A stretch of DNA of 64,000 nucleotides from Eonycteris spelaea (Eukaryota > Chordata > Mammalia > Chiroptera > Pteropodidae), in contig PUFA01000170.1 of NCBI GenBank assembly GCA_003508835.1, forward strand, positions 3,038,001 to 3,102,000, read 5' to 3'. A program made the translations under genes and the position numbers. Numbering within the stretch: the stretch's first letter is position 1; each line of letters opens with the position of its first letter. Of the stretch, positions 23,212-41,149 are shown one piece after another. Under the pieces are notes generated by a model. That model did no database searches and was not told the origin of the DNA. It saw nothing but the letters and a program-made list of their open reading frames with translations.

Positions 23212-23215
23212 TTTT
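23159..23215. repeat. (TTTA)n microsatellite
   Basis: About 13 TTTA units with one T insertion, ending at 'attttacacc'. Confidence 0.95.
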
Positions 23216-23848
23216 ACACCTACAGGTGGTCTTTTCTAATCCATCCCTGTACATACTTACATGGATACAGGCACACATCATACATACAATTAATGCCTCA
23301 AATTATCCCCCACTTTTCTATTTTATAAATTATAGCTTTCATCTTTGTTAATAATCTTTTACATAGTATCGCAATCCTGTGTGAGGACAGGAGAAATTAT
23401 GTTCACAGCAGGATTGACCAATATTCAGAAATGTGCCTTGAAACCCAGAATATTTCTGGCAGATGACTGCCATAGCTGAAGCCTAAATGCCATCAGGCAC
23501 CTCTTTGCAGGTACCTGAGACACATTAGTCTTTCAGTTGACAAGTTTGATGCCTTTTTACATATTAAGTGAAATTTACTTTACTTTATAAATAGTAGAGG
23601 TCCAGAAATAATTTCTATGCAAGTCATGGCAATTTTTATCTACACAAGACACATTCCTGTAAAATTAAAGTTCTGCTCAAGTAACTTGTCTTTTGAGTGA
23701 TGATTCATAAGAGAAAGGCGTTCTTACTTTAGAGGTAACTAGCCCTGTCCATTCAGTAATCATTTTGGCTGACAAAATTCATTCTTTTTATATTTGCCAG
23801 TATTTGTCTTTCAGAGATAAATAGAGAAATAGCAGCAGGGAGAGAAGG

Positions 23849-23849
<1 letters not shown>

Positions 23850-23914
<65 letters not shown>

Positions 23915-23935
23915 GAGAGAGGGAGAGAGAGAGAC
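23850..23935. repeat. compound (GT)n(GA)n microsatellite
   Basis: (GT)11 runs into a GA tract of about 60 bases with two GG interruptions. The minus strand is therefore open as a Ser-Leu repeat, which is not a protein. Confidence 0.95.
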
Positions 23936-23999
23936 TAAGACTTTCAAAACAAAAGGACTGATCAGATCTTTAATAACCTGACGGTCAGAAAGGGAGATA

Positions 24000-24450
24000 A
24001 CATTTAGCAAGCACCTACTATGCTTCAGTGTGTGATGCACTTTGCATACGTGTTTTCTTTAAAGCTTTCCAATAATGCAGGGTGCATTATTATGTTAATT
24101 TAACAACAGTAATTTTACAGTTTTGAGAGCCAATAGAAGATTTCAACATTAACTATTTAGTACGTGTTTGGTTTCTGAACAACAACAACAAAAAACCCTC
24201 ATGCATGTGAGTAGTACATCATCCACTTTCCCAACCGAATGTCTCAGGCGTAGGCGCCCCTGCATTTTCCAATATCCTTGTATGGTAGGAAATTAGGAGA
24301 CCTGCATGCCTGCTGCCATACTGAAAATGGTGGAGGAGAGAAGACACGGACGTGTTAGGTGGCTTTCCTAAAACCTCATGAACAGGAGTGGGATTACTGG
24401 AAATTGAATTTAGGCCTCCCGACTGCTATTGCCCATATCTCTGAGTGCTA
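24000..24450 (-). repeat. MIR SINE, split
   Basis: 'agcaagcacctactatgctt' to about 24135 is the antisense MIR 3' half. 'gtgggattactggaaattga' to about 24450 looks like its 5' half. About 24160-24340 between them is not MIR and may be a later insertion. Confidence 0.55.
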
Positions 24451-24712
24451 AAAGCAGTTCCACAAATTAAGTACAGAAAGACTGGGTTAATGGGCCCAGC
24501 GAGATAAATTCCAAAGTTATCCCCTTCCATCTTCAAATCTCAGTGTGTTTTAAACGGAGTTTTTGTTTATTTATTTAATTGATTTTATTTGTGCTAATAC
24601 TCGATACACTGCCTTTTAAATTAGAAAAAGGATGGTATTATATAAATTTTGTTCACTGCTAATTGACTGCCAATTTTCATTATTATAAACGGATCAATGT
24701 AACCTATATTAA

Positions 24713-29389
<4,677 letters not shown>

Positions 29390-29390
<1 letters not shown>

Positions 29391-29535
29391 CAAAAGAAGT
29401 AGCTAGGGTTTATTCACAAGATGGCAGTGCCCAAGAGGGCAGAAGAGGAAGCTGCAAGGCCTGTTGAGATAAAGACTCAAAAGTCACACACTGTCACTTC
29501 CACCCAACTCCCTTGGTGAAAGCAAGTTACAAGGT
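29390..29535 (-). repeat. MLT1-like MaLR LTR fragment
   Basis: 'cacaagatggcagtgcccaa', 'gagggcagaagaggaagctg' and 'gtgaaagcaagttacaagg' follow the antisense MLT1 order. Confidence 0.55.
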
Positions 29536-30256
29536 ATAATATATGCAAGAAATAGGTAAATACCTTTTCCTATTTTTGCCTATTTTACCTATTGATGGGG
29601 AAAATAGTCAAATCATATGACAAAGGGGCATGCCTACAGCTTGGAAGGATTTTTGTAGCCATCTGTGCAAACAGTAATAACTTGCCCTCTCGTCACAGAA
29701 TTCACATTCCTTACACATGCAAAGTGAACAATTTTTTCTTATCCACCCCTTTACAAGACATTTTTGGTGTCATTCCATCTGGCATTAGGCTCAGTGTCTA
29801 TGATCTTGTGATTTATAGGTCCCAAAGCATATAAGGCTACTTGGATTCCACTTCTCTTTATCCAGAATTCTGTGAAATGGGAAGACGAGTTGTCTGTTTT
29901 CTATACACCCAACAAAAAAATGATGTGGTCATTTTTTTTTTTTTTTGATACAGAAGATAACTCTCATTGAGAAATAGGAGAAATGGAAGAAACGTAGCAA
30001 TTACTTGTCCATAGCAATTTTAAAATTCAGTTGGGCATATGTATTGTTTTGTTTAGAAATGGCCAGCAATAGCCCATGGTGGCAGTTGAGTAGCTATTTC
30101 AGCCTGTTTCTGTCCACAAATTAAGAACCCCTATTTTTCTCTTTATTTTGATTTGTCCCTTTTAGTCCTAGCTCATAATGATGTCATCACAAAACTCTTA
30201 AAAACCTTTTGAATTTATATAAGGACTGACTCCAGGCCTCAAAGCTATATCCATTT

Positions 30257-30274
30257 TGTGTGTGTGTGTGTGTG
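30257..30274. repeat. (GT)9 microsatellite
   Basis: Nine uninterrupted TG units after 'tccattt'. Confidence 0.9.
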
Positions 30275-30929
30275 GACACTGACTTCTTTCCATATTGAAT
30301 ATTTCTTGCTGCTATGGCGCAATGTCCTCAAGAATCCTAGAATCAATACTGTCTACTTAAGAGAATCTACCAAGACTCAATTTAAATTTTTCTAAAGTCT
30401 TAACAAAGTATCACATAGCAACACTCTTGATGTGATCTTTACTCTGAGGTCATTTCTTACTCTGAAAATCATTTTCCTTTTAGGAGACACTTCCAACCCA
30501 GCAAGTCCTGGGCCCTTTTGCTTTGCTCTAAGTTTGCTTGACAAATTAAATATATCCTTATTTAGCTCTTTTCTCTCTCACAGTACCTTATTATACTAGA
30601 GTAGAAACACTCAGCTGACACTTTCAGCATTCTGTCTAGATATTTCTTTAGCCAGATCCACAAATGCATTATGTACATTTCTATCTTCTAAATTATAAAC
30701 AGCGACATCCTCGCCAATTGTTCTGTCACTACATAATACAGGCCACTCTTTTCCCAGTCACCAATAACAATTTTCACACCGCATTTGAAGCCTCCACTAA
30801 CAGTTTGTTCACCATTCTTCCAGGCTTTTCTACAGCCTACTCTTGATTTTTCAAGAGAAGCCTCTGCCTGCCTCTCAGTCTGAAAGCCAAAGCCACATGT
30901 TTTAGATTTTGTTATTCTAGCAAACATTT

Positions 30930-31400
30930 CTGTATCATTTATCTATTGCTGCATATCAAACCATCCCACAATTAGTGGCTTAAAACAACAAGTAATTTGC
31001 TCTTGATTCTGCAGTTTGGCAGTCTGGTCAGGGCTCAGCTGGGTAGGCTTGCTTTCTCCATGTGGTGTTAGTTGTTCTCATCCATTCATTTGCAGTCAGT
31101 TGACAGACTCTTGGAGACTTGGCTGGCAAGATCTCCATGTGGTCTCATCTTCAAAGAGACTACACCGGTTTTGTTCACAAGGTGGCAGTGTTTAAAATAG
31201 GCAAGAGGGGAAATTGTGAGGCTGAGGCTCAGAATTGTACAATATAATTTCCTCTGTATTCTATTGATTAGACCAAGTCACAAGGCCAGACCAAGATCCT
31301 GGAGCATGCAAATGGCTCCTCTCATCCAAAGGCTTAAATCTACCACACCAGAATTTGAACCAAAGTCTATTTGATACAGGCTCTTTTCTCTATATCATGC
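30930..31400 (-). mobile_element. MLT1-type MaLR LTR, antisense
   Basis: 'catttatctattgctgcata', 'ttagtggcttaaaacaacaa', 'ctggtcagggctcagctggg' and 'gaccaagtcacaaggccaga' are the successive landmarks of an antisense MLT1 LTR. Solo, diverged. Confidence 0.75.
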
Positions 31401-31587
31401 TGTTTCCTAATTTATCCTCTCTGGACCTCATTACTTTATGTCTAAAATGAAGGCAGTTTGACTCCATCAGCATTTGCCAGAGACTTGGAGTTCAGCTGAG
31501 CAGGTGCACTGATGGCCTTCTACCCTCTGCTTTGCAGAGCAGCACCTATGATTTTATTTGTTTTGGTTGTATGTACAATTTCATTGA

Positions 31588-31690
31588 GAGAGAGATTGAG
31601 ATGGGGGGAGAGAGAGAGAGAGACAAGGAGACAGAGAGACAGAAACAGAGGGAGAGAGAGAGTTTGGGAGAGACTGAGTGAGAATGAATG
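31588..31690. repeat. GA-rich low-complexity tract
   Basis: Irregular (GA)n, GAGACA and GGGA units. The minus strand is open as Ser/Leu-rich text only because of the repeat. Confidence 0.85.
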
Positions 31691-31734
31691 AGAGACAATA
31701 ATGACAGAATTTTTATAAAAAGCCTTCTGGGAAT

Positions 31735-32215
31735 CCATTGTCATCAAAAGCTCCTTTTTTACCACTTTTTCCCAGGCATACTGGCTATCTTTCTATTCCT
31801 CCAACATGGCAGGTAGCTCCTCCCCCTCTTAGGGCCATTTGGCTAGTGTTGGCTCTGCCTAGAATGTTCCACCCTCGGGTTTTTAAACAGCTGCTCGTGC
31901 TTCTCTTTCAGTTCTCACATCAAAAATTACCTCTTCAGAGAAGTCTGCTGACAGCATTTGAAACTCAGTCTCTCTGTGCCACATGTCCCTGGCTGATTTT
32001 TCTTTACCGCACTTTTGCCATATGAAAGTACCATGCTCTTGACCACTTATTTGTTTACTTGCTTGTTTTCTGTTTTAGCTATTTGAAGTAAACTCCATAA
32101 GAAGAGAGATGATGTTGTTCTTGCTCACTGTTGTCTGCCCAGGGCCAAGAACAATGTCTGGCAGACAGGAAGGGCGCAATACATACTTGTTAGATGAATG
32201 AATAATTATAGGATT
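31735..32215 (+). repeat. L2 LINE 3' region
   Basis: A good sense L2 copy: 'ggctctgcctagaatgttcc', 'aaaaattacctcttcagaga', 'ctccataagaagagagatga', 'cagggccaagaacaatgtct' and terminal 'gttagatgaatgaataatta'. The 95-codon frame at 31738-32025 is inside it and not a gene. Confidence 0.85.
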
Positions 32216-33520
32216 CTAATTTGAACCACAATTCCACATGACAGCTCTTCAGTTACTGGGAGACAGCTCTCATGTCCTATCTGCAAGCCTTTTCTTTTTC
32301 CTTTCTAAATAGTTCTGTTTTTCCCATAATAAGATTTGCAGACTTTTTACCACGTAGATTGTTCGTTCTCCCTTGTGGATTTCAAGAAACTTGTTTCAAT
32401 CCACATTATATTAATTGAGAGGAAGTTGCCTACATTTGCACAAATTGCTAGCACCTATCAACCAGACAAGAATTCAGGAATAACACTGTCAGGACTATGA
32501 ATGCTAAAAATAATATTTAGAGTTGTTAAGAAAAATTTCACAAATACGTTACATAACATTTTAGAGCCTGGTTAAGTCTGTTTGGATGACAGTACAGAAA
32601 ATCACAATTTACTTTTGTAACTTGTTTTAGAAGGCATCATTAGAAATAAAGATTTGGATTTTTTTAAAAGACTAAATGAAACATTTATTTTACTATTATT
32701 GAGTTTCTACATTACCTGATCATGAAAGTCTATGAAACAATAAATGAACAACAGTCCAGTGCATTCTTTTTGCTGCTCTAGTTCTAGTTTCTAATTTGGC
32801 ACATAGTTAATTTATATTTATTGAGTAATATTGTCTCCTGATTTATATCTATGCATGAAACTAAGGAGTTATAATTATTTAAACATATTCAATATAAACT
32901 TCTCATCTGGGAGATTTTAAAATGCAAAAACTGTAAATGATTTTTGTGTAGTAATAGTTTGATTTTCACCTGGTTAGGTGCTTTAATTGTTATTTAGATT
33001 TATTGTATTAAAATTCATAAAGTTGACTCATCCTCAAATTATAAAGAATGGGATTATTAAAAGGCTACAATTTACATGTTGTAGTCCTGTGAGAGATTTC
33101 ATCCAAATGTTCACTTCAAGACTATTTAGCAATCTCTTCTGTGAAGCAGTCCTGATCTCTTCAACAACAAAAGAATTGTGTATGTGCATACATGTTCATT
33201 TGTATATACACTTGGAGTATTGAAGCTAAGTCTTGCAAGTTAGCATCTAACAGAAAATATACTTCATCTCTCCCTGAAGTTCTGAACTAATTAGCATTTT
33301 TAACCATGCCATGTGTATTAGACTTAGTATCTTCAATAGAAAATATAGATTGTGATGTTTCCAAACACAAGTTAATGCACATACTGCTAATGTATACATT
33401 TTAAAGATTTTAATTAAAATATAGCTAACATACAATATTATATTAATTTAAGTATAAATCTTTTGATTGTAGCCAAAGTAATATTTTTAACCAGGTACAT
33501 GATTAAAGTTATTTAAATTG

Positions 33521-33570
<50 letters not shown>

Positions 33571-34580
33571 CTTTTTTTTTTTACAGGTAAAAATTTCACA
33601 TTTTGGGCTAGTTGACTGTGAAGCAGACCAATCAATTTTCCAATATAATTATGCCTTCACCTCTTTTCTGTTTCAGGCTGTGATTTCACACTTGTTAATT
33701 AGTTAATCATTTTGGTAGAGTGGACAAGGGGAGAGTCAAATAGACTTTTTAATAATATAAATTGACGTGCACAATTTGATCTGGGTTAGCTGGTAGAAGA
33801 ACCTAACTCTTAATGGAAAATACCTTTTATTCAGTTCTTTTTTTATTTTGTGTTGTAAGCAACTGGTGTCAAGGTTAATGGAAAATTCTCGTAATTATAG
33901 CTAAAAGAGATTTCCTTGAAGTATACTCCTGCTGTTTAAAATAACTGATTTTACCCTTCTCCTGTCTCACATTACTGTTTTTTTTGTTTTTGTTTTTTGG
34001 GTTTTGGGTTTTTTGCAGAGTTTAATCTAACTAGTTAAAAATAACCATATTCTGGGTATACAGTCTTTGGTTGAAATTAACATCGCTTGAAACTTTAATA
34101 AAAACCCAATGATTACCCCACTGTCAAATTTTTATTAAAGACATACTTACATTTGTTATGAGACTTATTCAGTTTTAACATTGCAATTTTGCTTCTTTTT
34201 CTTTTGACTTGCAGTGGACTTCATATGCAATCACCTCTCTTTCTGAAGTAAGGTGTCATTAAATGCTCAAAGAAGTGAGTGGTTTTTTAGAGAAATCTTT
34301 AGCCAAACTGCCTTTTCACACACCAGGTACCTTTACTTAACTGACTTCCCCATCTGCTTCTTCCACTTCAGCTAAGTCCACTGCCTTTTTCATCCCGTTC
34401 TGCTTATTCGTTTGCACATTTTCCACAATATCTCATATGTTTGGAACAATGCATTACCTTTCTGCCAAATTCATTCTCAATTAAAGTTAAACTTTACCTA
34501 AAAATGTCATCAAGTAGTGTCACTTTTAGGTATATCGACTAAACTAGATGACTAAATGTATCCTGAGAACTTTTACTGAT
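32215..34580. other. intronic sequence, mostly unassigned
   Basis: AT-rich DNA with a (GT)n tract (listed separately), G/T homopolymer stretches at about 33976-34016, and a short L1-tail-like segment near 33400-33450. Nothing else recognised. Confidence 0.45.
33524..33569. repeat. (GT)n microsatellite
   Basis: About 22 uninterrupted TG units, followed by 'atc' and a T run. The plus-strand open frame here begins as a Cys-Val repeat and is not coding. Confidence 0.95.
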
Positions 34581-34582
34581 GT

Positions 34583-34760
<178 letters not shown>

Positions 34761-34924
34761 TCTTTTGAAAACTTAAACTCTAGTTCAAGTTCAGAAAGTA
34801 TATACACCAAGAGACACAGAGACACAGAATGACAGTGTTTACAAAAGGCAGCCAAGATTCTTGGACTAAAATTGTTACTTAATAAACAGTACTTTCCTCA
34901 GTTTTTTAAAAGAAAAACTTGTAT

Positions 34925-35130
34925 TTGAGCTGAGTCTTTATTCTAGGCAGAAGGGATAGCACATGGACAGCTATGGCCATAAGAATGCCAAGCATATTTA
35001 AGATTTAGCAGCTGGGTCCTAAGTAGCTGCAGAGACTATAGGAAAGCCTGTTAGTCTAGGAATTTAAATGTGATTATATAGACAACAGGGAACCTGAAGA
35101 GGCTTTAAGCAGAGAAATTACATAGTTCAA
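34925..35130 (-). repeat. L2 LINE fragment
   Basis: 'agctgagtctttattctagg', 'cagaagggatagcacatgga', 'aggctttaagcagagaaatt' match antisense L2. Confidence 0.65.
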
Positions 35131-35339
35131 TTTGTAAGTCACTGGTAATCATAATATAACTCCTATTCATCATTTCAATAATAACTTCCAATTTTCCCCT
35201 CACTTAATCTCTCTTTTCTGATTAAACCAGTCTAATCACTAGGTTTATGTTTGCATATCTATATCTTAATTCTACTGTTCCTCATTTTTAAGAAGACCAC
35301 TTCTCCTATTAAAATATTAAAAGGCCAGTGATAACTCAT

Positions 35340-35545
35340 ATCCTCTGTGGCTTTGTTGAGCAATGGTTATTTCTCTTTTTTTCTCTGAGCTTTAATAAAA
35401 TTTTACTCAAGTGGAATAAGATAGAATGGATTCTTTATGTGTTTGTTCCTTTTCCTTTTCTTAATGTAAGCCTCCAGAAGGCAGGTCCTGTGACCCTCAG
35501 GCCTTGCAAATGAAGGAATTACAAAGTACCTGTTGATTGATTATT
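35340..35545 (+). repeat. L2 3' end
   Basis: 'gtaagcctccagaaggcagg' and 'caaagtacctgttgattgat' are the sense L2 3' end. Confidence 0.6.
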
Positions 35546-35659
35546 TCTCATTTTAATCAGCACGACAATTGTGTTTTGAAATGTAATACATTGATGAGCA
35601 ATATTGTGATTATTAAATTGGTAAATATTATTACTTCATGATGAACAATTTTACTTTCA

Positions 35660-36210
35660 TGGATAAATCTTTAGGAGGAATACATTTTTTAGGCTCTTTC
35701 TTGGGAGTGCTTTCATGGGGTCTTCAAAATTTTCTCCCATCATTAGAGAACACTCCCTTATGGTTCTTTTGAATCTTTGGTTATAGCTCATTCCCCACAC
35801 AACTCTTGGGAGCCCTTGGAATTCTTTAAGCTTTCTCTGCTGAGACCTGTCTGCCTTTTCAGGGGGCCCTATCAAATAGAGCTTAGGGTGACCTCACACC
35901 GCCTTATTTTATGGAGGTCCCTTAACTGGTCCACAGGAAAATCTTGCATTTCCTTTGCCCTGACAAATTTTAGGAATGAGGGATGGTCAAGATACAGTTT
36001 CATCTCTTTTAGCTCATCTTTTAGCAGCCGACAACTTAGTCTGTACACTTGAGACACTGTATACTGTGTTCCCCTCCTTCATAAAGAAAAAAATGCACAG
36101 AACACATATCAACACATAACCCCTTTCTTGGAGCTTGGGATGGCAGTGAGACTCATAACACATCCTCAACATGCTCCAAAGAAATGATTTTATAATCTCT
36201 AGCATCCCTA
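35660..36210 (-). other. unidentified segment with adjoining minus-strand open frames
   Basis: Two minus-strand frames, 36057-35872 and 35875-35657, overlap end to end, and a third in another frame (36205-36014) lies just upstream. The middle translation contains LLKDELKEMKLYLDHPSF and DFPVDQLRDLHKIRR, which look like ordinary helical protein. Stops separate the pieces, and I do not recognise the family. It could be a decayed processed pseudogene, an ERV-internal or DNA-transposon relic, or a chance run in unique DNA. Confidence 0.3.
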
Positions 36211-36259
36211 ACCTTATGTACCCTTAGTGGGGATGAAGGGTATAAGAGTTTTCTAAGCA

Positions 36260-37440
36260 GATTTTTCTCATACATTTCTGCAAGGGGAAAACTTACTTTT
36301 GTAATTTATTTCAATTCCCAAAAACTTATATTTTGATACTCTGTTACATTACTGCAATCTATGTATAATTTTAATTACCAACATTAATTACATGAAAACA
36401 TAGCATTAAAAAAAATCTTAAATTTTATAACATTTCCCTCATACCGAAATTTTTTTCTAGATTTTGTTGATAGCATTTAATTTTCAAACATGGCAAAAGG
36501 ATTGGTTTAATCTAGGTCTTTCATGAAACAGTTGCCAAAATGGGATTAAACATGCAATAATTTTATTAGGTGAAATATCTGAGAGAAAATATGAGGGGAG
36601 GTAGAGCAAGCTGGGGGACCTGTAAGACAACAAGTTTAAGTTTGGCCCCAGGTGAAGGAGAGAAGAAGGAATTTGGGTGGGAGCATCCTAGAGTGCCTTG
36701 CGATCTAAGTAAGCTTCAGCAAAGTCACGAAGGAGGCCTCGTCTTTCAGAAATGGGCCTGCGTTAGTATCTCTGTCCTGTTTAGTCATTGACCAACTTAG
36801 CAGTGGGGAGCATGTCTGCAATATAGTTAGTACAGGGCTGGATTCTGCAAGAGCTGAGGCCTTGAGTTCTTTGAAGTTGACACCAGGCTACTTGAATAAA
36901 GAAACATTGGCACTATAGTTGCAATCTTCTCTTGAGCAATATAAAGAGAAATGGTATGGCGCCAAAGATAAATTAAATTTATCCAAAGACTCGCATAGTA
37001 TTACAGTATGAAAAGAGAAAAACAATGTTGCATGCAGAAGGCTGGAGGGGATATTTTCCGCTAAATCTTATATTGTAGATTTTACAGTCAATCGTACTAG
37101 TTATTATTCAAGTTTTACAATTGTCTCCCTCTGTTTCGAAGAAAGTATTGGGAGTCATCTCTTTCCTAAGTAATGTGACTGTCGATAAATTACTTAACTT
37201 CTTTAAACCTTGGTGTATTCACTTATAACACTATAATAACTGCTTTGCCTTTCTTACGGTATTCTAGTGATACTATTTGAAAATTGAGAAAATAAAAGAT
37301 GAAAAAATGATTCATAACATATAAAACACCATATCAGTTAAAGTTATAATTATTGTTACCACAGCCTATATGCCAAGCTAAAGCATTAATAGTTATGCAA
37401 TCATTCATTAAGAGTAGAAATTCACTATGATTTTGTGTTT
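36260..37440. other. intronic sequence, unassigned
   Basis: Includes a G-rich stretch at about 36590-36900 that may be an old LTR piece, and AT-rich DNA. No supported gene. Confidence 0.4.
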
Positions 37441-37830
37441 CTCTGTTAAGGACTCATCTCCATTAGCTCCACCCACATCCAAGCCCCCGCCATTTATTTC
37501 TCACTGCATACTGTACCAGCCTCCCACAAGAGTCTCCACTGCCACTCTTGTTTGTCCTACAATCTAGCCTCCACACCACATCCTAAGTTGCCTCTTACAA
37601 ATTAAGTCATATCATGTCCCTACTTTGCTTAAAATATTCCAGTGACTATACGATATCCAAAATCCTTGTATGTGATCACTCCTGCCTGCCTCTCAGACCT
37701 CATCTCATTCTCCTTCACCTTGTACCAGTTAAGCTGTGGCCACAATTGCTTTCTCTAGACTTTCCAACAGGTTGACTTCATTCTCACTTATGGACTTTCT
37801 GTTCTCCTTGCCCAGAATTTTTGGGGCCTT
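37440..37830 (+). repeat. L2 LINE fragment
   Basis: 'aagtcatatcatgtccctac', 'tgcttaaaatattccagtga', 'cctgcctgcctctcagacct' and 'ttctccttgcccagaattt' follow the L2 sense order. Confidence 0.8.
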
Positions 37831-38769
37831 CAAAAAGAAGAAAGAGAAAATCATTGCTAATAGCAAAGTGTAAATAATATAGGAATATTTCTGTTATAAG
37901 TAGTTTATATTTATTGTAGTTTATCAGATATCAGAAAATGTAGATGACAGCTAACCAGGTAAAGTGTGAAGGAGTGGTCACACATTTTTCCTTTTATGTT
38001 CCCTCCTATTAACAAGAGATTTTGATTTCATTCAATAAAGTTCATCTTTTTAAATATTTTTGAAAAGAAAAAAACAAAGAATTATTTTCCCTTATGGCTG
38101 TTGGGCTCTCATTAGTTACCAATCATGAAATCCCCAGAAAATGGAAAGTGTTTCATAGGGTCAGAAACTACACCACAAAGAGCAGCAGGTGTTATGTGAC
38201 GTGCATGTGGGCTGAGAGAAAAACATTTTAAAAAACAGTTTTCATGTAAAGTTAATAAGTTTTAATGCAAGTGTTAAAATGCCAAGTTGTGATTCCTGGT
38301 TTCTGAACCTCTATACTTCACTGAGAGAAAACTAGAAAATGCTTTCAGACCTCAGTGTGCCTCCCATCGATGTGTGTGGTATGTGTGTCTATAATTGCTA
38401 TTAACATTAATGAGATTTAATTGAGTAGGTCTCCTACACACAGATCAAAAAATTCCCTCAAATTACTACAGGCATAGCCAATCATGGAGCATAATTCATA
38501 GTACATGTAATTTAAAGTGTTTTACATTAAAGCATGAAATATAATAAGTTGGCTCCATAGCCATTTTTGGAGTAGATACCTAAAGTATCTTCAATATTGG
38601 ACTACCAGTATTAATAAAAGACAAGTTTATAAACAATTCAATAATTGGACAGGCTACGTATTGATTTTTTTCCTTTGTTATATAATATTACCCACTTTCC
38701 CATCCAGAACCATGTCGCACTGGGTTGATGAGTGCTAGAAATGTGGCCGCTCTTGTGTATTGGAATGTG

Positions 38770-39030
38770 GAGAGATGGAAAGGCTGTCACAGCAGTCAAT
38801 AAGATCTGAGAGGTGTTGACTAATTGCCTGCTAATTACACAGTAAATTGTCTAATTAAGCTGATGGTTAATTAGGGTACGCTTGCACAGCAGTCTTGTGG
38901 AATTTGTGTCTGATGTCTGGGAAGCAGCTTGTGTAATTGGCAAACTGGTAAGGACTGGCACAGAACATGACTGGAAAGCTCACTGCCAGTGGATGACAGA
39001 ATAAGGATTTAGTGGAAACAAAAGGGTTGT
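38770..39030. promoter_or_regulatory. candidate conserved regulatory element, homeodomain-motif cluster
   Basis: Repeat-poor stretch with four homeodomain-type cores in about 55 bases: TAATTG at 38821, TAATTA at 38832 and 38852, and TTAATTAG at 38867-38874. A further TAATTG lies at 38933-38938. The surrounding DNA has balanced composition and no transposon wording. Such clusters are typical of developmental enhancers, many of which sit in large introns. This is inference from motif density alone. Confidence 0.35.
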
Positions 39031-40905
39031 CATTTTTATACTGAAGGTTTTGTTTCAGTTCTGCAGCTATTCTGCAGTGAGCAATTGAGAAATATATCTG
39101 AAGCCTAAGTTACCTGAGTAAGGAGGCTTAAAATGTGCTTCAACATGTGAAATATGCCACTTGCTTGCCATGTATCAGCTCTGATGCATTATATTACATT
39201 CTATTAATCTACGCATTGTGTTCTTACAGTTCCTTCTTTTAACATGTTATTTGCTGTTCATGTGAAAAAAAAAAAGATAATCCTATGTATCTAAGGAAAA
39301 AAAATGCCTCTTTTATGAAAGTATAGGGTGATATATATGACTGATTGGAAGACAGTTGAAATAAGAACTTCGAGTTTAGTGTTTAATTTTAAATTTATGT
39401 GTCACTATTAACTATAAAATATTAGACATAATACAGTATAATTTGTATAATACTTTAAAGAAACTTAAATGTTTATTTGTAATGAGAGGATTTTAGTTTT
39501 ATCATTTATACAATTTATCATGTAACTGGCTTTTGCTTTTAATTTTAGTAATATATAAAACAGAATATTTCAATACCCAATTAAACGTGTTTCATTTCTG
39601 AATGAGTGTGACTTTGTTGGCCTGCAAGATTTGAGTGCCTTTAAAAATAAAAGATCTAGGAGTTTGTCTTTGTTCTTTATAGCTGAGAAAGTTTAACTTT
39701 TTATTCAGAAAGTTATCTGTGGTTGAAATACGAATGTAAAAATTTACCCTGTTAGTAAACTAAACTAATCCGTTGGAGAATATGGCTCCTTTATAGTGAA
39801 GTTAGGCAAACACACACAGCATCTATTTATAAGAGACCTGAATGCAAATAATCACTTCAATTACCATTTACCACCCAGACTCCAACATTTTTTGAGGATT
39901 TTGAAATAAGATTTTGAATAGAACATTAGGTTGCAGTTGAAACAAAAGGCCACAGGTACACCATGAACCTTGAATTTACATTTTTGTGTTAATAAAGCAA
40001 GAGAAAAATTTAAAACATTTCAAAGCTAGATTTTTAAAAGATAAAGAGGCCTTAATTAAATTATGGTATTAATTTTTTTCCCTGCTTTCTTAGCAGATAA
40101 AATGTATGTCTGTATGTGGCTAGGCATCCATATATGCTTTTGTTCTCAGTTTTCCATGGAGAATTTGAATTTGTGTATATACTATGTTTCTAAGTAGCAA
40201 ATATACATGATGCATTATCTAAAATGTATTCGCATTAGCATTTACCTTGGAGATAGATGTATGGTAAGTGAAGATATTTACTGTTTTAACAGAAAGGGTG
40301 TTTTCCAACCTGTTTTGAAGCAATATTTTAAAATATAAAGTCAGAGATATAAAAAAAGTGAAATAAAAATAATCTTCATTTTGAGAATAAAGAAAAATCA
40401 TTTTTATTTGATTTGTAGTTTTAGGTTATGAAGTCTTAGAAGATTTATAAAGAAATTATGCAAAATAGAAGAAAAGTAAATTTACCAAAGAAATGCAATG
40501 CTAAACATTGAAATTGCTTATTTAAAAATATATCTCCTAAGGGAGAAAAGTCATACAGGGGTCAGTGTTGCCACTCCAAACGTTTTGATCTACTCAGTTT
40601 TTCATTTGATTACTCAGAGAGAAAATATAAAAAGTTTATTGTAAGTGATAAAAGTTTGCATAAAAAGAAAAAGAAAACAAGTAGATCTATCATTGTAAAT
40701 AAAGTTATAAGGAAGAATTTTTTTATAAACACAACCTTTAAGAAAAAAATTAGTTTAGGTTTAAATAAAAGTTCCAATGTTTTTTAATTAAGTGAAAATT
40801 TAGATGGTTTCCAATAATAAAAAGCTACCACAAGAATAAAATAAGAAATCATGAGATCATGTAGTATCTGTTGAGAACTTCTTGTAATAATACTTTACTT
40901 CAGCC
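39030..40905. other. intronic sequence, nothing recognised
   Basis: Very AT-rich DNA with short A and T runs. No family or coding signal. Confidence 0.45.
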
Positions 40906-40911
40906 TTTAAA

Positions 40912-41015
40912 TATACATATATATATAAATGTATGTATAATACATATGTATAAATACACATGTATATATATATATATATATATATAAAACATGTGTATAT
41001 ATATGTATGTGTGTG
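40912..41015. repeat. (TA)n/(TATG)n-rich tract
   Basis: Interrupted TATA, TATG and TGTA units, including an uninterrupted (TA)n of about 22 bases near 40963-40985. Confidence 0.9.
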
Positions 41016-41149
41016 ATATGTAGTCAGTTTCTTTTTAATTCATCAGAAAGTTTCATTTTTTCAATATAATAAAGAGTAAAAATTACTACATTAAGAAAAC
41101 TTAGCCATCAACCTCATTGTAGAATTATTTTGTTTTATTTTATAATTTA

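Noticed and set aside
23753..24040. Minus-strand frame with a Ser-Leu and Thr-His repeat
   Set aside because: Translation of the (GT)n(GA)n microsatellite.
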